A stretch of DNA of 64,000 nt from Moritella sp. 24 (GTDB lineage Bacteria; Pseudomonadota; Gammaproteobacteria; Enterobacterales; Moritellaceae), in contig NZ_CP056123.1 of NCBI RefSeq assembly GCF_018219155.1, positions 1,683,505 through 1,747,504 on the forward strand. The letters are read 5' to 3'. Under the pieces are notes generated by a model. The model did not search any database, was not told the origin of the DNA, and saw only the letters and a program-made list of their open reading frames with translations. Every line of letters begins with the position of its first letter. Positions within the stretch are counted from its first letter, which is position 1. Both the position numbers and the translations under genes were made by a program. This document shows, one piece after another, positions 18,301-24,913 of the stretch.

Positions 18301-20222
18301 CCAAATAAAGCGCTCGCGTTACTGCCCGCGATGATTGTATCGTTACCGTCTTCACCGTACAGTTGATTGTTACCGTGATCACCCGTTATCTGATCATCAC
18401 CCGCACCCGCATATACTATGTCATTACCAGAACCCGCACTGATCGTATCAACACCATCACCCGCGTATACCTCATCGTCACCAATGCCGGCTTGGATGCT
18501 ATCATTACCAGAACCGGTAAATACTTGGTCATCACCGCTTTGCGCTAAGATAGTATTATCACCATCACCAGCGTAAATAATGTCGTTACCTTCGCCACTA
18601 TCAATAGAATCTGCACCTGATGCTGTATAAATAGTATCGTCACCGGTTAAGGTACTAATGCTGTTATCACCTTCACCAGCAAAAACGGTATCATTACCAG
18701 CTCCTGTACCAATGATATCGTTGCCGCTATCAGTGTAAACAGTATCTTCACCATCGCCGGTTCGGATGGTATTATTACCTGTTTCACCAAATACGGTATC
18801 GTCACCATCACCTGTCGAGATTAAATCGTCACCACTACCTGCGTAAACGGTGTCGTCACCGGCACCACCAATGATGGTGTCATTACCTTCATTGGCGTGG
18901 AGAATATCATCACCATCACCACCATCTAATCGGTCGTCACCGGCACCACCAAATAGCTGATCGTTACCCACATGACCAGCTAATTGATCGTTGCCTTCAC
19001 CACCGTACAATTGATCGTTACCCGCGCCACCGCCAATACGATCATCACCAACCTCACCAAATACTTGATCATGACCTTGGCCGCCGATTAAGGTATCATC
19101 GCCATCGCCACCGAGCAGTAAATCATCATCGGCACCACCGTCAATGAAATCATCACCGTCACCACCTAAGATGAAATCGTTACCTTCATTGCCTTCAAGG
19201 TGGTCATCACCGGATTCACCTTGAATCTCATCATCGCCGAGCCCACCTGAAACGGTATCGTTGTCATTACCACCAAACAGTTTGTCATTACCTGTACCAC
19301 CAAATAATTGGTCTTCGCCGTCATCACCGATTAATGTATCGTGACCCGCACCACCAACAATGATGTCATCACCTAGCTCACCAAGTAGTAAGTCATCACC
19401 TGATCCTCCGTCAAGTTTATCATCACCGTCGCTGCCGAGTAGGGTGTCGTTACCTGAGTCACCATAAAGCGTATCGTCACCATTACCACCAATTAATACA
19501 TCGTTGCCTTCATTTCCGTGCAGGATGTCATCGTTGATATCACCATCGATAAAATCATCGCCTTCGCCGCCATAGATAGAATCCGAACCTTGTTGACCGA
19601 AAAGGCTATCATTACCATCACCGCCACTAATCGTATCGTCATAAATATTGTTAGCGAGAAACTCAACGCTTTCAATTGCTGTAATTGGGGTTCCGTCTGG
19701 TTCTGTCACTGTAAAAGTAACGAGTTCACCTGCCGCGAGTTGCTCGGCTGTGAGTTCAAGATCAATTTCTAGTTCGCCGCTGTTATTTACTGTCGCAGGC
19801 ACCGATGTGATGACTGTGCCGTCACTATCAGTGAGATTGACCAAAACTGAGGTATTTTGTTGTTCTAATGTAAATTTGGCTGTGATTGAGCTTACGTCAT
19901 CAACTAAATAGTTGCTAAGGCGAACACTGTGATTAATCTCCTCAGCAGGTAAGGTATTTTCTGATGCTGTGAAGCTATAAACAGATTGAGAGTTACCCCA
20001 AGTATCATCTGCACTGGGTTGTGTTGCGGGGGCTGTCGCGTAATCCACATCACCGAAGATTGTGTCGTTACCCTCACCACCTGCTAAGCGATCGCTACCT
20101 TCACCACCGGTGACGAAATCATCACCTCCTTTGGCATTAACTTGGTCATTGCCTGAAAGTACGTTGATGCTATCGTCTGCTGATGTACCAATGACTTTAT
20201 CGTTGCTATTCGTTCCTTGCAT
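15363..20222 (-). CDS. Giant RTX calcium-binding secreted protein (repeat scaffold)
   Basis: 1619 aa, very acidic. Residues of about 1-60 carry a few RTX-like nonapeptides. Residues of about 65-195 form a non-repeat, Ig-like beta domain. From about 197 to 1465 it is nearly uninterrupted GGxGxDxLx/GDDxIxGG nonapeptides, well over one hundred, forming Ca2+ beta-rolls. The last 150 residues (about 1467-1619) resemble a type I secretion C-terminal domain (FDVLAVGSDAD, then QEIEGVVVNASDAQLKIS) and end in a short hydrophobic tail. No protease, lipase, lyase or toxin domain is visible, so it looks like a matrix, adhesion or cell-surface scaffold that folds outside in Ca2+. SD AGGAG precedes the start. 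The exporter operon is convergent with it, and the outer-membrane barrel gene lies upstream on the same strand. Confidence 0.92.
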   Translation of the reverse strand: MQGTNSNDKVIGTSADDSINVLSGNDQVNAKGGDDFVTGGEGSDRLAGGEGNDTIFGDVDYATAPATQPSADDTWGNSQSVYSFTASENTLPAEEINHSVRLSNYLVDDVSSITAKFTLEQQNTSVLVNLTDSDGTVITSVPATVNNSGELEIDLELTAEQLAAGELVTFTVTEPDGTPITAIESVEFLANNIYDDTISGGDGNDSLFGQQGSDSIYGGEGDDFIDGDINDDILHGNEGNDVLIGGNGDDTLYGDSGNDTLLGSDGDDKLDGGSGDDLLLGELGDDIIVGGAGHDTLIGDDGEDQLFGGTGNDKLFGGNDNDTVSGGLGDDEIQGESGDDHLEGNEGNDFILGGDGDDFIDGGADDDLLLGGDGDDTLIGGQGHDQVFGEVGDDRIGGGAGNDQLYGGEGNDQLAGHVGNDQLFGGAGDDRLDGGDGDDILHANEGNDTIIGGAGDDTVYAGSGDDLISTGDGDDTVFGETGNNTIRTGDGEDTVYTDSGNDIIGTGAGNDTVFAGEGDNSISTLTGDDTIYTASGADSIDSGEGNDIIYAGDGDNTILAQSGDDQVFTGSGNDSIQAGIGDDEVYAGDGVDTISAGSGNDIVYAGAGDDQITGDHGNNQLYGEDGNDTIIAGSNASALFGGQGDDTLTGSSESDQLFGGADNDTLLGLHGDDYLEGNAGDDNLDGGTGNDTIVAGSGDDVLIGGQGNDILIGGTGADTLTGDAGDDILVGGAGNDSLDGGTGVSELYGDAGDDTLISANENDILGGGEGNDTITANGGDDTIYAGTGNDVIDAGDGADTIYGEAGNNTITAGTGDDMIYGGINQDTIDAGDGNDSIFAGDGHDTITAGKGDDHIDAGAGADTLLGGEGNDALFGGAGNDTLIGGEGYDFLAGGDGNDTLVDDGQDTLLGEGGNDTLTAAATGSHQIYGGAGDDTLIGSAQADTLYGGEDQDTIQSGAGDDIVFAGSGDDNIDTGLGDDIVYGEDGTNTINLGEGDNILFGGAGADTAVAGSGDDQLMGAGGNDNLSGGTGNDQLEGGAGSDTLSGDIGDDILLGGDGNDTLRGGDGADKLFAGTGDDQLFGGAGADELHAESGNNTLSGGDDNDTLYGAEGNDVLKGDDGDDRLEGFDGNDTLEGGAGDDTLNAGSGDNQLDGGAGNDELTSEGGNDTLSGGEGHDTINAGNGHNTISGGLGSDIITAGAGNDIISGDAGNDTINAGNGDNQITGGIGNDVISAGSGNDAISGGADNDQITVSGGNNQIHGDSGNDQVRTGAGSDQLFGGEGNDKLYAGSGDDLLEGGIGDDKLYGQNDNDQLSGGLGDDYLSGGSGTDTLLGGEGDDYLRGDNGNDTLYGGAGDDTLRGANQDDIVFGEEGNDRLTGDNGNDQLYGGIGDDQLQGGSGEDILSGGLGDDSLDGGTQNDSLDGGAGNDRLQGGSGDDLLFGQSGNDILDGGTGSDQLFAGAGNDTLIFDVTETENTDGSTVHFSGGAGFDVLAVGSDADNQIIDMTQTAFQEIEGVVVNASDAQLKISLDKVLLNETADVSNSQFVCTGADKLDLNGFNWEVSNSNATLNDDLRDAYEASNINTDSLFGYTFANNDGQEVTIWSDSEQDNISFNGADV

Positions 20223-20406
20223 ATGAACTCCTACTATTTGTTCAATAATGTATACCCAAATTTACATACTAAATTTGCGGGTTATTATTAAACATAGTTA
20301 GATAATTTGTTGTTGTAGCGAATTTTTTTAATGGAAAACTGAAAGTGTGAGGTAATTAAAAAATACAAGCTAAAGTAGGGAATAGTAAACACTTAAATGA
20401 TGAAAT

Positions 20407-21405
20407 TTAAAAAGTAAAAGAGTATGAAATTGAAATTGCACCATCAATGAAACGGCCAGTACCTTCTGCACGGTCGGCTGAACTCCATCTATTACCAGAG
20501 TAGTTATTATATTGCAGTGTAATCGTCCCGGGATGCCAATCAAAATAACCAAAGCCATAAGTAAAATCTGGATTCCAAGGTTGTTTTTGTTCACTGTCAA
20601 AGTAATAGAATGCCGTCGCATTGACATACCAATTACCAATAATAGCGTACTTACAGCCAAGGCTGACGGTTTGATGGTTGGCTTTATAACTTGTCGATGC
20701 GAGATCAAAATACTCTTTGGTGTAATTATAATTTGCTTGGCAACCTATTGCACCTTCGTCGGTAAAGGATAACCAATTAACAAACGGTTTCGTGATGGGA
20801 AACTTCCAGCCTAATGACCAGGTACCTTGATCAAAATTAGTGACAGCTTGGTCTGGCGTTGATTTAAAACGGTTACCGCCGTAGTTAGCGTACATGAGAC
20901 TCACAGTATAGGGACGCCAATCACTGTATCCAAATACATAGGTAAAATCAGGATTCCAAGGCTGCTGTTGCTCTTGATCTATATAGTAATAAACGGTGCC
21001 AGAAACAAACCAATTACCTAAAATACTGTATTTTAATGACAAGGTTGCCGTTGCATTCGTTGTTGTTGGCCCATTGGTCACATCAGGAGGGAGGTTAGCT
21101 GCTTCTGTTTTTAATAAGGGAATTCCAAGGGCCACATTACCGCTTAATCCATGCAACAAACTATCGTTATTACTGCCTTCTTGATAAACCCAGCTATCAA
21201 ACGGCAATGCGAATGAGCTACTCACTCCTTGCCAAATCACATCTAAATCATCTTCACTTGTATTTTTGTTTGACCTCGTTGATGACGCCGAGGGACTAAT
21301 GCTTGGGGAGGATGCCGCTGGTGCACGTCTTGAGGATTCTGTTTCATAGCCTGTTGATTGCACCGTAAAACTAATCATGATGATTAGCGATAATATTCTA
21401 TACAT
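20407..21405 (-). CDS. Outer-membrane beta-barrel with internal duplication
   Basis: 332 aa: signal peptide (about 1-18), a Ser/Pro/Arg-rich linker (20-50), then a barrel ending in the outer-membrane signature Phe (SISYSFTF). Residues of about 126-180 and 253-307 are repeats of each other (LGNWFVSGTVYYYIDQEQ against IGNWYVNATAFYYFDSEQ, both followed by QPWNPDFTY), about 127 residues apart, suggesting duplication of a strand set. It is not a TolC and has no BcsC-type TPR or Wza-type periplasmic domain. It is transcribed in the same direction as the RTX gene 184 bp downstream. A surface anchor for the RTX protein or a glycan pore is possible; neither is proven. Confidence 0.75.
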   Translation of the reverse strand: MYRILSLIIMISFTVQSTGYETESSRRAPAASSPSISPSASSTRSNKNTSEDDLDVIWQGVSSSFALPFDSWVYQEGSNNDSLLHGLSGNVALGIPLLKTEAANLPPDVTNGPTTTNATATLSLKYSILGNWFVSGTVYYYIDQEQQQPWNPDFTYVFGYSDWRPYTVSLMYANYGGNRFKSTPDQAVTNFDQGTWSLGWKFPITKPFVNWLSFTDEGAIGCQANYNYTKEYFDLASTSYKANHQTVSLGCKYAIIGNWYVNATAFYYFDSEQKQPWNPDFTYGFGYFDWHPGTITLQYNNYSGNRWSSADRAEGTGRFIDGAISISYSFTF

Positions 21406-21647
21406 TGTTAGATTTCATACTGACAGCTTTAAACGAGTCCTATCCTCTTATTAATTGAGTAATAACATCAAGTTAATCTTACTTGCAAAAATTATATTTG
21501 TGGAGCAGATCAAACTTCAGATCTATTTGTATGCAGCTATTAAGTGCTTAACTAGACTGATGTTAAGAGCCGAATATTAATACTATTGGTGTAGATATAC
21601 TCCTTTGTTTATTGGCATTTTAAATTATCAGAGTGGTCAGGTTTTCA

Positions 21648-22907
21648 ATGAAAAATATATTATTAGTCGACGATAACCGAACTATGTTATTGGTTTGGAC
21701 ACAAATTCTGATAAAGCGTGGCTACAATGTTATAACAGCAGCCGATGGCGTGAAAGCGCTAGAAGTGCTTGCTGAACATCCAGAGATACAATTTGTATTG
21801 AGTGACTGGATTATGCCTAACATGGACGGTATAGAGCTTTGTAAAGCACTTAAATCAGGAAAATATAATCGTTATATTTTTTTCGTTTTGCTTTCAGGTA
21901 AAAATGATCAAACGTCCATTATCGAAGGCATTAATGCTGGAGCAGATGATTTCTTTGTTAAAAGCGCAGATATTAATGAAGTTGATGCACGTGTAAAAGC
22001 GGGATTTAGAACACTATCTTTACATAATGAGATTACAGAGAAAAATAATAAACTCGATACGGCTTATGCAACGATTAAGAAAGATTTGGAATCAGCGGGT
22101 GAACTTGTAAAACGTTTACTCCCGACAAAGCGTAAATTTACAGGTGTAGAGTTAAGTTATGTTTCAATTCCCAGCGCTCAAATTGGTGGTGATATGCTGG
22201 GTTATATGCAATTAGATGAAGATAACATTGCATTTTACTTACTTGATGTTGCGGGGCATGGTGTCTCTTCTGCTTTAATGTCGTTCTCAATCCAGCAGAG
22301 TATCACCGCTAATACGGACAGTGGCGTACGATTAAAAACGACCACCTCTCAAGCACCTTATTATGAAATTACACCACCTCATAAAGTGATTAAACAGTTA
22401 AATGACATCTATATTACCGATGATCAGAATTTACTTTATTTCACTATGATTTATTCAGTCTTAAATGTAAAAACAGGCTTGTTATCATTTTCTGTCGCAG
22501 GACATCCGCCGCTCGTTTGGTTACACAATGAAGAGCGTTCAGCAGAATTTATCGGTCAAGATAGCTTTGTAGTGGGCGCTTTTGATTTTGTTGAGTATAA
22601 AACGGCGCATATTCAGTTAGAGCCGGGAGATAAAGTATGGATGTATTCAGATGGTTTAACGGAGGCAGAAAAAGGAACGACACAATTTTCAGAAGAAGGT
22701 CTTAGAAACGCAGTAATCGATTTTCAACATCATCCAACAACGATCCAAACAGAACTGCTCGTTGACAGAGTCAGAGATTGGCAAGAATCAGCACAATTTG
22801 ATGACGATGTTAGTGTCTTAGCAGTGGAATGGACAGGTTATTCAGAAGGGAAACACGCATGCAACACGAAATTATCAACCAAGGTCAATGCACAGTTCTT
22901 CAAATAA
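21648..22907 (+). CDS. Response-regulator PP2C phosphatase (REC-SpoIIE, partner switch)
   Basis: 419 aa. The N-terminal receiver (1-120) has phosphoacceptor Asp53 in VLSDWIMPNMDG and acidic pair Asp8-Asp9. A coiled linker (about 125-165) leads to a SpoIIE-type PP2C domain (about 170-400), with metal-site motifs GGDMLGY, LLDVAGHGVSSAL, SVAGHPPLVW and YSDGLTEAEKG, then DDVSVL. It would dephosphorylate the STAS protein encoded next, as RsbU/SpoIIE do, under control of an unknown histidine kinase. I chose ATG 21648 (CAGG 6 nt upstream) over a GTG at 21633. Unlike Vibrio SypE or Shewanella CrsR, the kinase module is not fused but encoded separately two genes later. It overlaps the STAS gene by 49 bp. 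Confidence 0.9.
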   Translation: MKNILLVDDNRTMLLVWTQILIKRGYNVITAADGVKALEVLAEHPEIQFVLSDWIMPNMDGIELCKALKSGKYNRYIFFVLLSGKNDQTSIIEGINAGADDFFVKSADINEVDARVKAGFRTLSLHNEITEKNNKLDTAYATIKKDLESAGELVKRLLPTKRKFTGVELSYVSIPSAQIGGDMLGYMQLDEDNIAFYLLDVAGHGVSSALMSFSIQQSITANTDSGVRLKTTTSQAPYYEITPPHKVIKQLNDIYITDDQNLLYFTMIYSVLNVKTGLLSFSVAGHPPLVWLHNEERSAEFIGQDSFVVGAFDFVEYKTAHIQLEPGDKVWMYSDGLTEAEKGTTQFSEEGLRNAVIDFQHHPTTIQTELLVDRVRDWQESAQFDDDVSVLAVEWTGYSEGKHACNTKLSTKVNAQFFK

Positions 22908-23191
22908 ATGAAGAACGTTTTGATGCGCGTTTAGCGCCAAGTTTTAGAACAGAGTTAACAGAGTTAACTAAAAATGTGGATACACATTTAGTATTAGATT
23001 TAACTCAAGTTCGCTTTATGGATAGCAGTGGACTAGGCGCCGTTATGGCGGGTTATAAAATGCTACGAGGTAAAAAACTCAGTGTCGTTAATCCGCAACG
23101 TGCAGTAAAAGAATTATTAAAGCTGACGCGTATGGATCAATTAATCACGTGTTATGAAACCATTGATGATGCAGTTGCTGTCGATGCTTAA
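22859..23191 (+). CDS. STAS-domain anti-sigma-factor-antagonist-like protein
   Basis: 110 aa, a single STAS domain. The phosphorylation motif FMDSSGLGAVM has Ser57 in the position phosphorylated in SpoIIAA/RsbV. AGAAGGG upstream of ATG 22859 is a good ribosome site, although the start lies inside the phosphatase gene. It is the expected substrate of both the PP2C upstream and the HATPase kinase downstream, switching between free and kinase-bound states. No sigma factor is in the window. In Vibrio fischeri a comparable STAS protein (SypA) controls polysaccharide output directly, which is the analogy I favour. Confidence 0.9.
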   Translation: MQHEIINQGQCTVLQINEERFDARLAPSFRTELTELTKNVDTHLVLDLTQVRFMDSSGLGAVMAGYKMLRGKKLSVVNPQRAVKELLKLTRMDQLITCYETIDDAVAVDA

Positions 23192-23203
23192 TGGAGGTTT
23201 AAA

Positions 23204-24460
23204 ATGAAAGGAATGATTCTTGCCGCGGGTAAGGGTACCCGTGTTAGACCTATCACACAGATGATACCAAAGCCGATGATACCAATTTTAGGTAAGCCGG
23301 TGATGGAATCTATGATCCAGTTATTTGCGTCTCATGGTATTGATAAGATCGCGGTAAATACGAGTCATTTAGCTGAAGTTATCGAAAATTACTTTGGTGA
23401 TGGACATCATTTTAATGTGCAATTAACGTATTCATACGAAGGTGAAGTTCGGGATGGTAAGTTTGAAACTAAGGCCATGGGTTCTGCTGGTGGCATGAAT
23501 AAAATTCAACAATTCTCAGGTTTTTTTGATGAGACATTTGTTGTGGTTTGTGGTGATGCTTGGATTGATTTAGATTTAACAGAAGCCGTGCGCCGACACA
23601 AAGAAAAAGGCGTTATCGCGACGATTATAACGCGTCAGGTTGAACCTGAAGAAGTAGATAAATATGGCGTTGTAGTAACAGATAATTTTGATATGGTTAC
23701 TTGCTTCCAAGAGAAACCTGCAGTTGAAGATGCATTATCGAATCGAATTAATACCGGTATCTATATTTTTGAACCCGCTATTTTTGATTATATTCCTAAT
23801 AATGAAGAATTTGATATTGGCAGCCAGTTATTCCCTTTATTGGTTGAAAATAAAATAAAATTCTGCGCCGTGGATATGGATTTTCAATGGCTAGATGTAG
23901 GCAATATTAGCGATATCTGGCAAGTAACTCAAGATATCCTGAATGGAAAAGTTGCGGGTTACCCTATTCCAGGGACACAGGTTAAACCGGGTGTTTGGCT
24001 TGGTATTAACACGGTCTTTGATATCGAGAAATGTAATATTACCCCGCCATTAATAATAGGTAGTGGTTGTGATATTAGACCGGGTAGTACGATCGTTGGA
24101 CCTGCGGTGATTGGTGCAAACTGTACAATTGAAGCAGAGGCTGTTGTTAAGCATAGCTTATTATGTGACTACATTTATATCTCGAGTGCTGCACATATTG
24201 AAAACAAAACGGTGTTTGGTGATTACTTCATTAGTCATGATGGTTTCTCGCAATCGTTACTTGAAATGGGCGCGATTAATATTGTTAAAGATCGCCGTTT
24301 AACACAACACCCAATTCCAATTCGTAATGAAGTTGCACTGTATCTCCCTCAGATTAGAGACCAGTTAAAAGCGGATGAGCTAAAGAAAAATAATAAATTG
24401 GCCGATACAAAATTAACGCATAAGGAGTTAACTGATGACGAACCTTCAGCAGCTTTTTAG
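23204..24460 (+). CDS. NDP-sugar nucleotidyltransferase (GlmU/ManC-like, with beta-helix)
   Basis: 418 aa cytoplasmic enzyme making a nucleotide sugar from a sugar-1-phosphate and NTP. The N-terminal NTP-transferase domain shows MILAAGKGTRVRPITQMIPK, GDAWIDL (metal-binding) and FQEKPAV; residues of about 265-350 form left-handed beta-helix repeats (GSGCDIRPGSTIVGPAVIG). The last 35 residues are Lys/Asp/Glu-rich. It could supply GDP-mannose, UDP-glucose or another donor; the sugar cannot be read from the sequence. SD GGAGG. Its 3' end overlaps the kinase gene by 26 bp, so this metabolic gene is locked inside the partner-switch operon. Confidence 0.87.
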   Translation: MKGMILAAGKGTRVRPITQMIPKPMIPILGKPVMESMIQLFASHGIDKIAVNTSHLAEVIENYFGDGHHFNVQLTYSYEGEVRDGKFETKAMGSAGGMNKIQQFSGFFDETFVVVCGDAWIDLDLTEAVRRHKEKGVIATIITRQVEPEEVDKYGVVVTDNFDMVTCFQEKPAVEDALSNRINTGIYIFEPAIFDYIPNNEEFDIGSQLFPLLVENKIKFCAVDMDFQWLDVGNISDIWQVTQDILNGKVAGYPIPGTQVKPGVWLGINTVFDIEKCNITPPLIIGSGCDIRPGSTIVGPAVIGANCTIEAEAVVKHSLLCDYIYISSAAHIENKTVFGDYFISHDGFSQSLLEMGAINIVKDRRLTQHPIPIRNEVALYLPQIRDQLKADELKKNNKLADTKLTHKELTDDEPSAAF

Positions 24461-24890
24461 GCAGTGCTACGATAGCTCTGATGATGTAGCGAGAGTCATT
24501 GCCAATGATGTAAATAAATTTGCACTTGAAAGTGGCGTATCAGAAGATGTCATGGGGCAAATCGAATTGTGCATTGCTGAATTAGTCAATAATGCATACG
24601 AACATGCTTATGAACTAGCAGATGGCTGTCCTATTGAAGTGACTTGTTACTTTAAAGACAGTTCAGAACTAGTCATTGAGGTTTCTGATTTTGGTCAGGC
24701 AATGGATCGCAATGAATTTCAAGCGGCTGTTAATGCTGAATTTGTTGTGCCAGACCCTGATGATGAGTCTACTTGGACTACATCTGGAAGAGGTTTTATC
24801 ATCATCGTAGAGCTAACGGATAGTTTAATTTATACGTGTGAAGATAATAAAAACACCTTTGAGTTTCACAAAAAGCTGTGGTCTCAATAA
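24435..24890 (+). CDS. Anti-sigma-factor-type serine kinase (HATPase_c, RsbW/SpoIIAB-like)
   Basis: 151 aa GHKL ATP-binding protein. The N-box is IELCIAELVNNAYEHAY, G1 is VSDFGQAM, and the G2 lid is TSGRGFIIIVELTD. It is expected to phosphorylate the STAS protein encoded upstream and to bind an effector when the STAS partner is phosphorylated. SD AAGGAG, 7 nt from ATG 24435. Together with the PP2C and STAS genes it completes a partner-switching triad. The usual effector (a sigma factor) is absent, so the client may be an enzyme of this locus or a distant sigma factor. Its last codons lie in a 19-bp repeat. Confidence 0.9.
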   Translation: MTNLQQLFRQCYDSSDDVARVIANDVNKFALESGVSEDVMGQIELCIAELVNNAYEHAYELADGCPIEVTCYFKDSSELVIEVSDFGQAMDRNEFQAAVNAEFVVPDPDDESTWTTSGRGFIIIVELTDSLIYTCEDNKNTFEFHKKLWSQ

Positions 24891-24907
24891 AAAGCTGTGG
24901 TTGTAAT
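24870..24907. repeat. Two 19-bp direct repeats at kinase/GH2 junction
   Basis: Units 24870-24888 and 24889-24907 share AAAAAGCTGTGGT and end CTCAAT or TGTAAT; a partial third AAAAAGATG contains the start of the GH2 gene. The kinase stop codon (24888-24890) spans the unit boundary. It looks like slippage duplication that set the spacing between the genes. Confidence 0.85.
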
Positions 24908-24913
24908 AAAAAG

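Noticed and set aside
15511-19911. Long plus-strand frames across the RTX gene (Pro/Ser-rich or His/Tyr-rich repeats)
   Set aside because: They are antisense shadows of the 27-bp periodic RTX repeats; no ribosome sites or signal sequences support them.
15363-20222. CRISPR-like array
   Set aside because: The repetition is in-frame nonapeptide coding DNA with diverged units and no constant direct repeat with unique spacers.
21648-24890. General stress sigma-B-type operon
   Set aside because: No sigma factor gene is present in the window.
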